From positions 1 to 13,208 of the forward strand of contig RGAJ01000020.1 of NCBI GenBank assembly GCA_009920225.1: a stretch of DNA of 13,208 nt. Direction: 5' to 3'. Each line of letters begins with the position of its first letter. Position 1 is the first letter of the stretch. Of the stretch, positions 1 through 6,692 are shown in pieces. Below the pieces are notes generated by a model. That model saw only the letters and a program-made list of their open reading frames with translations, ran no database searches and was not told the DNA's origin. The position numbers and the translations under genes were made by a program. The stretch is from Paracoccaceae bacterium. GTDB taxonomy: Bacteria > Pseudomonadota > Alphaproteobacteria > Rhodobacterales > Rhodobacteraceae.

Positions 1-783
1 CCCATGTTCAATCGGGGCCTCCATATGCATGACGTGATGAATGCCATCGGGCTCACGCGTTGAAAAACACGGCAACAACACAGCGTCATATTTCAACGCC
101 ATTTTCGGCGCCGACACGGGCGTATATGCCACCTTTCCCATGAATTGCAGGGGCTCACCGGTTTTCATATGTTGGTCCATCATCAGGGCAATCATACCAC
201 CGTTTTTCAAGTGCGTGATCATATCGCCCATGCTTTTGCCAATCGTTGGGAACATGGGTGCGCCAATCTTAGAAATCGACGCAAGATAATAGTCATTAAA
301 ATATCCATTGCGCATTGGCTTGTACAAACTGCCAATAGGATACCCCAAGCGAACGACATTACCGCGAATAACGTCATAATTTCCAATATGACCAGATACC
401 AAAATGACCGGTTTTCCTGCGTTACGCGCTTTGATCAAGGCATCCAATCCCGGTCCTTTTACAGGCGTGTCCTTGATCGTGTTTAGGAAATCTTCGGGAA
501 AAAACAATTCTGTCAATGTGCGCCCAATGTTATTTGGCACAGCGCGGGCGATCCGGCGCATCTCAGCGTCACCCAATTCTGGCGCGATCAATTTCAAATT
601 GCGTAAAATGCGTTTGCGATTTCCCGAGAGTGGCGACACGATATATTCGAAAAACAACCCACCCAAAGCAACCCGCGCACGGTACGGGATCAATCGCAAC
701 AGCAGCAGCACACCTTGGATGAGCTTTGCAACCACATATGATTTTGCGTCATATACGCTGTAGTCTGTTCGCTGTTCGGTCAC
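1..783 (-). CDS. LpxL/HtrB-type lipid A acyltransferase, 3' end cut by window edge
   Basis: An uninterrupted minus-strand frame of 261 codons runs off the left edge. It starts at a GTG at 783, with a GAGGA ribosome binding site six bases upstream. The encoded protein has a hydrophobic stretch near residues 20-50, then GHIGNYD at 131-137, which is the HX4D acyltransferase motif (His132, Asp137), then MMDQ at 201-204 followed by a G/F/G-rich stretch, as in the LpxL/LpxM family. Known members add secondary acyl chains to Kdo-bearing lipid A at the inner membrane. This fits the position directly downstream of two Kdo transferase-like genes, separated by 51 bases and probably in the same transcript. 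About 30-40 C-terminal residues are expected outside the window. The family is secure, but acyl specificity and orthology to LpxL rather than another lysophospholipid acyltransferase cannot be decided. Confidence 0.88.
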   Translation of the reverse strand, partial: MTEQRTDYSVYDAKSYVVAKLIQGVLLLLRLIPYRARVALGGLFFEYIVSPLSGNRKRILRNLKLIAPELGDAEMRRIARAVPNNIGRTLTELFFPEDFLNTIKDTPVKGPGLDALIKARNAGKPVILVSGHIGNYDVIRGNVVRLGYPIGSLYKPMRNGYFNDYYLASISKIGAPMFPTIGKSMGDMITHLKNGGMIALMMDQHMKTGEPLQFMGKVAYTPVSAPKMALKYDAVLLPCFSTREPDGIHHVMHMEAPIEHG

Positions 784-789
784 GCGACG

Positions 790-794
790 TCCTC
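790..794 (-). promoter_or_regulatory. Ribosome binding site deciding a GTG start
   Basis: GAGGA on the minus strand lies six bases before the GTG at 783. No ATG in the same frame lies near this position, so the site supports GTG as the start of the acyltransferase. Confidence 0.6.
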
Positions 795-821
795 GTTTCT
801 GGTCAAATCTTGCTAATTGGC

Positions 822-836
822 GACGGGCGACCCGTC
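822..836. other. Short perfect hairpin at the end of the downstream GT30 gene
   Basis: A six-base stem, GACGGG pairing with CCCGTC around a three-base loop, overlaps the stop codon of the GT30 gene at 835. No T-run follows on the minus strand, so it is not a standard terminator. It may be a weak attenuator or an mRNA-end structure between the GT30 gene and the acyltransferase, or it may be chance. Confidence 0.3.
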
Positions 837-2127
837 AAGTCTGCATATAATCTTGGATGACCTTTAGACTGCGTGCGGCACCGCCTTGCATTGATGTCAC
901 AAACGGCTTTGGATCTGGCCAAGCATCATCTGCCAATACTACAGCCAACAGGGTTTCGGGCGTAGCCATTTTGCAAACCCCCGCCTCAATCGCCTCGCGT
1001 GCGGGAAAGTCGATGGTCCAAATCGATGGCCCCACGATCACGGGCTTTTCATGTAGCAAGGGTTCTATGATATTATGCGACCCTTTTTCGACAAACCCAC
1101 CCCCAACAATAACCCGATCTGCCATGGCAAGATAATAATGCATTTCGCCCAGACTGTCGCCCACGAGAACATCGCATTCACCAAGTGTTTCTGGGACAAG
1201 GTTCGAGCGACGTTGAAACGACAATCCCGACTGCATGATCTCATGCGCCACATCCTCAAATCGATTGGGATGGCGCGGGACATAGACAAAAAACGGGCGC
1301 CGATCCCTGTGCATTGACAGCGCAGATTTGATGGTCTGAATGAACAGGTCATCTTCGCCTGCGATGCTTGACGCAATCACAATCACTAATCGATCCGATA
1401 AATGCTGTTGTCTTAGGGCCTGACCTGCACGCGCTTGCCCGTCATGGATGGGTTGATCAAACCGAAGTTCGCCCGTCACTGCAATATTTTTCAATCCCAG
1501 CGTTCGAAACGGAACCGCCATGCGTTCGGATTTCACCATGACACCTGCAAATCCCGGAACAATGTCTGCGGCCGACAACCGTTTATGTTGATCTCTTTCC
1601 CAACTTTTTTGTGGATATTGGCCGTTGCACAAGAAAAGTGGAACCTTGCGTTTGCGCGACGACATGATCATCGCGGGCCAAAATTCGACCTCCATCACAA
1701 ATCCATATTTGGGACGGAAGGCTTTGAAAAAACGCCGAAAGGCCAGATCATAATCGAAGGGCACCCAACATGACACCAACCGCCCCTCCTTGATTTGTTG
1801 GGCATAATAGCGATGGGCCTCTGCACGACCCGCAGGTGTAAAATGCGTGACGACCACTTTTTCGCCTTTGGCCAACAGTTGATCAATCAAAAAGGTCGCG
1901 GATCGCATTTCACCCAATGATACGGCATGCACCCAGACGAATTCGCTCTGCCTTTGCGGATGAAGGCCAAAGCGTTCGTGTAAAAAGCCCCAATACAAGG
2001 GTTCTTTCCACGATCGTTTCCAAAGATAGACCAAAATCAGCGGCATCAACACGAACCAAAGCACGCGATAGACCACCATAAACAGGCGAACCTTGATGCT
2101 GGGGAAGTGAGGCGATGATAGGGTCAC
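835..2127 (-). CDS. GT30 Kdo transferase-like protein (WaaA/KdtA family), downstream copy
   Basis: The 430-residue protein matches the WaaA/KdtA length and architecture. There is an N-terminal membrane-anchoring hydrophobic segment (about residues 16-36). The N-lobe motif WVHAVSLGEM (65-74) carries the conserved catalytic Glu73, and MEVEFWP (145-151) corresponds to the family's E-x-E-x-WP. VPRHPNRF (283-290), GDSLGEM (323-329) and GGGFVEKGSHNIIEP (342-356) form the C-lobe CMP-Kdo-binding face. Known WaaA enzymes move Kdo from CMP-Kdo to lipid IVA at the cytoplasmic side of the inner membrane. The usual NARLS-type segment reads NGQYPQKS here, so this copy diverges in the acceptor lobe. The start is GTG at 2127, ten bases after the other GT30 gene, with a weak ribosome binding site. 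An ATG at 2079 (residue 17) is a possible alternative, though it would cut into the hydrophobic anchor. Whether it adds the first Kdo or a later sugar is not visible. Confidence 0.88.
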   Translation of the reverse strand: MTLSSPHFPSIKVRLFMVVYRVLWFVLMPLILVYLWKRSWKEPLYWGFLHERFGLHPQRQSEFVWVHAVSLGEMRSATFLIDQLLAKGEKVVVTHFTPAGRAEAHRYYAQQIKEGRLVSCWVPFDYDLAFRRFFKAFRPKYGFVMEVEFWPAMIMSSRKRKVPLFLCNGQYPQKSWERDQHKRLSAADIVPGFAGVMVKSERMAVPFRTLGLKNIAVTGELRFDQPIHDGQARAGQALRQQHLSDRLVIVIASSIAGEDDLFIQTIKSALSMHRDRRPFFVYVPRHPNRFEDVAHEIMQSGLSFQRRSNLVPETLGECDVLVGDSLGEMHYYLAMADRVIVGGGFVEKGSHNIIEPLLHEKPVIVGPSIWTIDFPAREAIEAGVCKMATPETLLAVVLADDAWPDPKPFVTSMQGGAARSLKVIQDYMQT

Positions 2128-2137
2128 GTTGTGTCGT

Positions 2138-3409
2138 CTACTCTATAAGTGCAATTAGGTCTGAACACAGCTTATTCAGCGAAGGCATCAGCAGGTCAAC
2201 TGCCTGTCCCTGCGCACGCCGCATTTTGATCACGTCTATTGCAGTTATCGCCCCAACCAATTCATCCTTGTCCCGCACCATAATGGTGCCACCTGTTTGA
2301 TCGAGGATATGGTAATCCCTTTCAAAATTCGCAAAATTTGGCCCGTGAAAGGCAGGACAGTTCAGATGAACTGCCTCCCACGGGTTATGTCCTTCTATTG
2401 CGTCAAAGCCGCCGCCAATCAGGGCACATTTTGCGGTTTTGTACCAAAACCCTGCCTCGCCATATGTATCGGCGACAAAGACTTGGGTTGATGTGTCGAT
2501 GCCTTGACCAAGTCCGCGCCGATTGACCGAAAATTGCCAACTCTGGGCTGCGTGTGCGATGGCTGCCCCGCGGTCCACGTTGCGCGGAATGATGACCAAT
2601 ATCGCGGTCGGATCTGTTTCAAGGATGTCCCGATGCGCAGCAAATGCAACCTGTTCATCGGCGGGATGCGACGGACAGACCAGCCAGACCATGCGCGATC
2701 CGATTGACGAACGCAGCGCAGCGGCATTCTTGATGTCTGTTTGAAAGGCTGCGGGCAGCGGTTTGATCGACCCATCGACGCGCACATCGTCAACCCTACC
2801 CAATGCGCAGATGTTATCCCGTGTACGGTCATCTTGTGCAGAAATAAATTGAAACCGACGATAGATGTCGCGATAAATATTCTTGACCAGCCGCCGCTCT
2901 GAAAACGCCGCATCATTCATGCGTGCATTGATCAGAACCTGCGGCACGGATTGTTCATCCGCATAAAATCCCATCGCGGGCCAAAGGTCTTGTTCAGACC
3001 AAATCAAAAGATTTGGAGACCAATGCATCAGAAACCGATTAACATAGGCAGGAACATCAATCGGTAAAAATTGATGTATCGTTTTGTCTGGCAAGTTATC
3101 CTCAAAAACCAAAGCGGATTGTTTGGTAGACGACGTCACCAAAAAAGATAGGGAAGGATCGCGCTTTGAGAGCTGAGCAATCACACCGCGCAGCGCCATG
3201 ACTTCGCCTAAACCCACGGCGTGCAACCATACCAAACGTCCTTTGGGGCGCACACGGTCAGTCAGCCCAAGCTTTTCGCGCCAACGTTTGGGATGTTCTT
3301 TTCCCCGCTTTAATCGTTTGCGCAAAAGCATCGGCACGAGTGGCCGCAGTACGGTCATCACCACAAGATAAAGGCGAAGCCCAATACCAGCTGGGCGCAT
3401 ATCATGCAT
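2138..3409 (-). CDS. GT30 Kdo transferase-like protein (WaaA/KdtA family), upstream copy
   Basis: This is the second GT30 protein, 423 residues from the chosen ATG at 3409. Motifs are LVWLHAVGLGEV (59-70, catalytic-type Glu69), EQDLWP (139-144), NARMN (161-165), ADTYGEA (313-319) and GGGFDAIEGHNPWE (332-345). It keeps the NAR segment that the downstream copy lacks, but reads IPRNVDR where the family usually has PRHP-R. The two copies have clearly diverged and are not a recent duplication. The ATG at 3409 overlaps the epimerase stop by eight bases. A longer reading from 3451 would overlap by 50 bases with no good ribosome binding site, and an ATG at 3400 is also possible. The protein most likely acts on lipid A or core Kdo at the inner membrane, and which of the two is the essential WaaA is not decided. 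Confidence 0.87.
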   Translation of the reverse strand: MHDMRPAGIGLRLYLVVMTVLRPLVPMLLRKRLKRGKEHPKRWREKLGLTDRVRPKGRLVWLHAVGLGEVMALRGVIAQLSKRDPSLSFLVTSSTKQSALVFEDNLPDKTIHQFLPIDVPAYVNRFLMHWSPNLLIWSEQDLWPAMGFYADEQSVPQVLINARMNDAAFSERRLVKNIYRDIYRRFQFISAQDDRTRDNICALGRVDDVRVDGSIKPLPAAFQTDIKNAAALRSSIGSRMVWLVCPSHPADEQVAFAAHRDILETDPTAILVIIPRNVDRGAAIAHAAQSWQFSVNRRGLGQGIDTSTQVFVADTYGEAGFWYKTAKCALIGGGFDAIEGHNPWEAVHLNCPAFHGPNFANFERDYHILDQTGGTIMVRDKDELVGAITAIDVIKMRRAQGQAVDLLMPSLNKLCSDLIALIE

Positions 3410-4523
3410 CGTCTTGAAAGACCTTTTGGAAGCCACGTGACCAGAAGTCATCTGATTGCAAAATGTTTACAAATTGCTCCGCAGCGGCACCTTGGCCAAA
3501 TTCGGCATCATTGTCATAGCGCCTGCCCCATTCCATTTGCAGAAAATCCATAATTTTGTCGGTCTCGGTTGCGTGTACCGACGTGATTGACGGCGCAACG
3601 GATCGCGCATTTTGACGCGTTCCAACATCGAGCGAAGGCACACCTAAAAATGGTGCCTCTCGGACGCCGGCAGAAGAATTTCCGACGATACAGGCGGCAT
3701 GTTTCATCAATTCAGAAAAATGTGCAAACCGCATGGATGGCAGGACGCGAAATCTGTCTTTTGGCAGGCGGTCAATCACCGAAACGATGTCCTGCGATCC
3801 TGGATCATTGTTCGGCAGGATCACCACAAAGTGACGATGGGACGCGCATAATGCATCAAACAATTCTTTTGCCTGCTGACCCATCGTTTCTTTTTCCGAC
3901 GTCACCGGGTGAAATGTGCAAACGCCGTATTCGTCAAAGGGAATGTCATAATGCGCTCTGACTTGGGGCAAGGTCACCCCAGAGGGTCGCGCATGAAAAT
4001 CCAATTCGGGCGACCCGATTTTAAAGATAGATGACATCGGTTCACCCAATCGCCGCACCCGTTCGACCGCCGTATCCGAACTTACAAAATGACAGTAGGC
4101 AAGTTTGGTATTGCAATGGCGAAAAACCTCATCAATTGTCCCTGACACTTCACCGCCCTCAATATGGGCACAGCGAATGTAGTTTGTCGCGCACACAATA
4201 GCACATGCCAGCGCCTCGATACGATCACCGTGCACAATAACCAGATCAGGTCTGTGTTCCGCTACATATTGAGAAAACCCAATTACGGTATTTGCCAAGA
4301 TCAAATCTTGTGGCGTGTCGCTGTCTTGGTTCAAAAATTCCTTGACCGTGACACCTTGGACGCGCTGCACTTCGATTTTGGTTAGACCGTATTGGTCCAA
4401 CATGTGCATGCCCGTTACCCAAAACCCAACATCAAAGCCTGCGTCCCGCGCAGCGACCGCCAACGGTTCGAGTTTTCCGAAATCTGCTCGGGTTCCCGTT
4501 ACGAATAATAGTTTATTTGTCAT
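3402..4523 (-). CDS. Hydrolysing UDP-N-acetylglucosamine 2-epimerase, NeuC/LegG type
   Basis: The 373-residue protein is full length for the family. It shows GTRADFGKL (10-18), HGDR (98-101), HIEGGE (120-125), FHPVTSEKE (204-212), GNSSAGVREAP (281-291) and GTRQ (301-304), the nucleotide-sugar epimerase motifs of the hydrolysing NeuC/NnaA/LegG branch. Known members convert a UDP-HexNAc to free ManNAc or a related 2-epimer plus UDP, the first committed step towards sialic, legionaminic and related nonulosonic acids. The C-terminal pattern DDFWSRGFQKVF is also typical of that branch. No NeuB-type synthase or CMP-sugar synthetase lies in the window, so the end product is not known. It is the first gene of the minus-strand glycolipid operon, with a weak purine-rich ribosome binding site before the ATG at 4523. 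A non-hydrolysing WecB-type role is less likely from the motifs. Confidence 0.88.
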   Translation of the reverse strand: MTNKLLFVTGTRADFGKLEPLAVAARDAGFDVGFWVTGMHMLDQYGLTKIEVQRVQGVTVKEFLNQDSDTPQDLILANTVIGFSQYVAEHRPDLVIVHGDRIEALACAIVCATNYIRCAHIEGGEVSGTIDEVFRHCNTKLAYCHFVSSDTAVERVRRLGEPMSSIFKIGSPELDFHARPSGVTLPQVRAHYDIPFDEYGVCTFHPVTSEKETMGQQAKELFDALCASHRHFVVILPNNDPGSQDIVSVIDRLPKDRFRVLPSMRFAHFSELMKHAACIVGNSSAGVREAPFLGVPSLDVGTRQNARSVAPSITSVHATETDKIMDFLQMEWGRRYDNDAEFGQGAAAEQFVNILQSDDFWSRGFQKVFQDDA

Positions 4524-4604
4524 TGCATCATCTTATACTTCTTTGACTTTTTCATTAAACTGTTAGATAGGTTTGCACAACACCGCTGAGTTAAGGCCCC
4601 AAAT
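4524..4604. promoter_or_regulatory. Divergent promoter region between the two envelope-glycan operons
   Basis: This 81-base AT-rich gap separates two head-to-head operons, so it must hold promoters for both unless transcription enters from outside. On the minus strand TATAAG, about 11 bases before the epimerase start, is a possible -10, with TTTAAT 16 bases upstream. On the plus strand TTGACT (4543-4548) is a fair -35, but the best -10 (TAGATA, 4564-4569) is only 15 bases away. AAGG, eight bases before the ATG at 4605, is the plus-strand ribosome binding site. Box assignments are tentative. Confidence 0.45.
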
Positions 4605-5369
4605 ATGTATAAAGAAAAAGTTGTGATCTGCATGAAATGGGGGACTCTATACTCTGGGTCCTATGTGAATATTTTGTTCAATGCGTGTCGTGCAAATATT
4701 ACAGGCGACTTTACATTTGTGTGCCTTACAGATGATCCCACGGGTTTAGATCCAAAAATAGTCCACCACCCAATTCCAGACTTAAATCTTGAACCTTCTC
4801 ACTGGAAAAAAGGTGGCTGGGCGAAGCTGGCCGTTTTTGCGAAAGAGTTTTTTGGATTAAAAGGACGCGCACTTTTCATTGATTTGGACACAGTGATCAC
4901 ACGTTCATTGGATGAGTTTTTCACCTATCGCGATGATTGCATGGTCGTTATAGACACAGGTCCAACATGGGGCATTCAGACCAAAGACGATGGCCCATTG
5001 GCTGGGACAGGGATTTTTGCCTTTGATTTGGGCGCTTATCCCGAAATCTTAGACGACTTTATGGCCCGCCGGGACGACATCGTCAAAGAAACACGGATTG
5101 AGCAAATATATGTGCAGTCCATGGTTTCCAAAATGGCCTTTTGGCCTAAGAATTGGGTTTTAAGTTTTAAATATCACCTTCGTCGGCCCGCTTTGATTGG
5201 TCTACTACTTTCTCCTCGTGCTCCAAAAGATGACGAGAGAGTGATCGCTTTTCATGGCGAACCACGCCCAATTGATTTGGTTCAAGGTGGACTATGGGGT
5301 ATCGGGCCAAACTGGGGATTTGGCAAAGTGAAATGGATGACCGATTACTGGTCAAAGCATGGCGGATGA
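4605..5369 (+). CDS. Glycosyltransferase, GT-A fold with DXD motif
   Basis: The 254-residue soluble protein has no signal peptide. The key motif is FIDLDTV (91-97), a hydrophobic strand ending in the metal-binding DXD (Asp93, Asp95), as in GT8-like and related GT-A transferases. GTGIFAFD (134-141) and FHGEPRP (216-222, a likely third metal ligand His) follow the usual order. It would transfer a sugar from a nucleotide-sugar donor in the cytoplasm, and donor and acceptor cannot be read from sequence. It starts at ATG 4605 after AAGG and ends in an ATGA overlap with the next gene, so it leads a three-gene coupled unit. That unit diverges from the Kdo and epimerase operon, which suggests a role in the same surface glycolipid. 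Confidence 0.82.
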   Translation: MYKEKVVICMKWGTLYSGSYVNILFNACRANITGDFTFVCLTDDPTGLDPKIVHHPIPDLNLEPSHWKKGGWAKLAVFAKEFFGLKGRALFIDLDTVITRSLDEFFTYRDDCMVVIDTGPTWGIQTKDDGPLAGTGIFAFDLGAYPEILDDFMARRDDIVKETRIEQIYVQSMVSKMAFWPKNWVLSFKYHLRRPALIGLLLSPRAPKDDERVIAFHGEPRPIDLVQGGLWGIGPNWGFGKVKWMTDYWSKHGG

Positions 5370-6031
5370 TAGGTTTGAACCGCCAAAAACTGATTGCATG
5401 GCCACGTAAATACCTTTGGAATGCTCCGCGCGGGTTGTTTTATAAACTGACCCGTGATTCTGACGCGATGATGCGCGCATTCATCGATGGCAAGTCGGTC
5501 GCGCTTGTTGGTAATGCGCAAAGTTTACTTGGCGCGGGGCTTGGCACTCGGATTGATCAACATGACGTTGTCATCCGAATGAACAAGGGATTTGTCACCG
5601 ATCCTGCGTCGCAAGGGACGCGCACCGATATTGTGACACTGACCCCCGAACTGACCGAAGAAGACGTCGTAGAAAAGTTTAAACCAAAGCTGTTTTTGTT
5701 TCTGATCCATCGTTTACGGCATTTTAATATCAAAACACCCGAGAATCTGAAACGGACTGCGTTTTATGCACATCGTTACTGGTTTGCAGATCGGACCAAA
5801 ATTGGTCGGCGCCCATCGTCGGGTTATATGATGATCAGCTATTTGTTACGGTTGAACTGCGCCAAAGACATTACGCTTTATGGTTTCGATTTTGGCAAAA
5901 CACCAACCTTCTACAATCCCGTGGGTTATCAGACGCCGCATGATTTCCACGCTGAGGGCCGCATCATACGCGAGTATGTGAAATCTGGAAAAATCAATCT
6001 GTCATCGCCGTTTATAGGACAGCACGGATGA
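5366..6031 (+). CDS. Bacterial GT29 sialyltransferase-like protein
   Basis: The protein has 221 residues from the ATG at 5366, which overlaps the upstream stop as ATGA. In-frame ATGs at 5294 and 5333 exist but lie well inside the previous gene. Sialylmotif L is visible at about 44-74 (VALVGNAQS, then IDQHDVVIRMNKG). Sialylmotif S is at about 149-176 (RPSSGYMM, then KDITLYGFDF), and motif VS is HDFHAE (192-197, HX4E) followed by a short helix ending SGKI. These are the defining motifs of CAZy GT29, whose eukaryotic members use CMP-sialic acid in the Golgi. The protein has no membrane anchor, so it is probably cytoplasmic. The neighbouring Kdo transferases and NeuC-type epimerase make either CMP-Kdo or a CMP-nonulosonate a plausible donor (inference). 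The cysteine pattern of the animal enzymes is not conserved. Confidence 0.82.
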   Translation: MIGLNRQKLIAWPRKYLWNAPRGLFYKLTRDSDAMMRAFIDGKSVALVGNAQSLLGAGLGTRIDQHDVVIRMNKGFVTDPASQGTRTDIVTLTPELTEEDVVEKFKPKLFLFLIHRLRHFNIKTPENLKRTAFYAHRYWFADRTKIGRRPSSGYMMISYLLRLNCAKDITLYGFDFGKTPTFYNPVGYQTPHDFHAEGRIIREYVKSGKINLSSPFIGQHG

Positions 6032-6666
6032 CAATGCGACGGAACCAGATAAAAGATTTGCTCTATTTCACATTTGTGGATCATGCCATTTTTCGGGCAC
6101 TGTGGTCGAACACGCACAAAGTTGCGCCCAATTTGTGGCGGTCAAATCATCCAACATTTGCGCGCCTGAAACGCATGAAGCGAAAGGGGATTACCCACGT
6201 TCTAACCTTGCGTGGCGGCACAGATGGCGTGCCGTTTGAATTTGAACAAGACAACTGTCAACGACTTGGCTTGAAATTCACGGTCATCGGGTTGGGTTCA
6301 CGGGATGCGGCACCTAAACACCGCTATATCGATCTGTTGGATTTTTTTGATGCGATGGACAGCCCCGTGTTGATGCATTGTAAATCAGGGGCTGATAGAA
6401 CCAGTTTGGCTGCCGCGTTTTATTTGATCTACAAACACGGAACACCAATTCGCGAAGCGCGCAAACAACTTTCGCCGCGATATCTGCATTTCAAATGGAC
6501 CAAAAGCGGGATCTTGGATTACACGCTCGATGAATATGAACGTTTCGTTACGGCCAACCCTGACAAAGACCTTCGACATTATTTTGAACATGTCTATGAC
6601 GCGGGACAGTTAAAATCTGATTTCAACGCAATCCGGCGTGCTCAGGGAAAATCGACCATAAAATAA
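6028..6666 (+). CDS. Cys-X5-Arg phosphatase, dual-specificity/tyrosine phosphatase type
   Basis: The 212-residue protein carries the P-loop HCKSGADRTS (117-126), with nucleophile Cys118 and phosphate-binding Arg124. The upstream motif LTLRGG (59-64) and a candidate general acid, Asp93 in GSRDAAP, fit the DSP fold. Family chemistry is phosphoester hydrolysis through a cysteinyl-phosphate intermediate. Substrates range from phosphotyrosine to phosphoinositides and phospholipid phosphates. The gene overlaps the GT29 stop as ATGA and is the last of the coupled trio, directly before a strong terminator. The coupling suggests its substrate is part of the glycolipid pathway, or a kinase that controls it, rather than general signalling, but that is inference. 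The N-terminus is basic, with FTFVDHAIF weakly hydrophobic, and there is no signal peptide. Confidence 0.83.
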   Translation: MTMRRNQIKDLLYFTFVDHAIFRALWSNTHKVAPNLWRSNHPTFARLKRMKRKGITHVLTLRGGTDGVPFEFEQDNCQRLGLKFTVIGLGSRDAAPKHRYIDLLDFFDAMDSPVLMHCKSGADRTSLAAAFYLIYKHGTPIREARKQLSPRYLHFKWTKSGILDYTLDEYERFVTANPDKDLRHYFEHVYDAGQLKSDFNAIRRAQGKSTIK

Positions 6667-6692
6667 AGGGGCCCGAAGGCCCCTCATTTTTT
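6667..6692. terminator. Bidirectional rho-independent terminator between convergent operons
   Basis: AGGGGCC (6667-6673) pairs perfectly with GGCCCCT (6678-6684). On the plus strand the loop is CGAA and the stem is followed by CATTTTTT. On the minus strand the loop is TTCG closed by C-G, the extra-stable UUCG tetraloop, followed by TTATTTTAT. It therefore ends both the plus-strand glycan operon and the minus-strand bzt operon. Confidence 0.92.

Noticed and set aside
1..783. Plus-strand open frames of 60-120 codons opposite the acyltransferase
   Set aside because: They have no family motifs or ribosome binding sites and mirror a minus-strand gene with a clear HX4D motif and unbroken frame.
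835..3409. Recent tandem duplication of waaA
   Set aside because: The two proteins share only the family motifs and overall architecture, and the nucleotide sequences are not visibly alike.
3410..3451. Longer N-terminus for the upstream GT30 gene starting at 3451
   Set aside because: It would overlap the epimerase by 50 bases, has no ribosome binding site, and the extra residues do not resemble a GT30 N-terminus.
5294..5365. Earlier starts for the GT29-like gene at 5294 or 5333
   Set aside because: Both lie deep in the preceding gene. The ATGA overlap at 5366 matches the next junction of the same operon, and the family motifs begin well after it.
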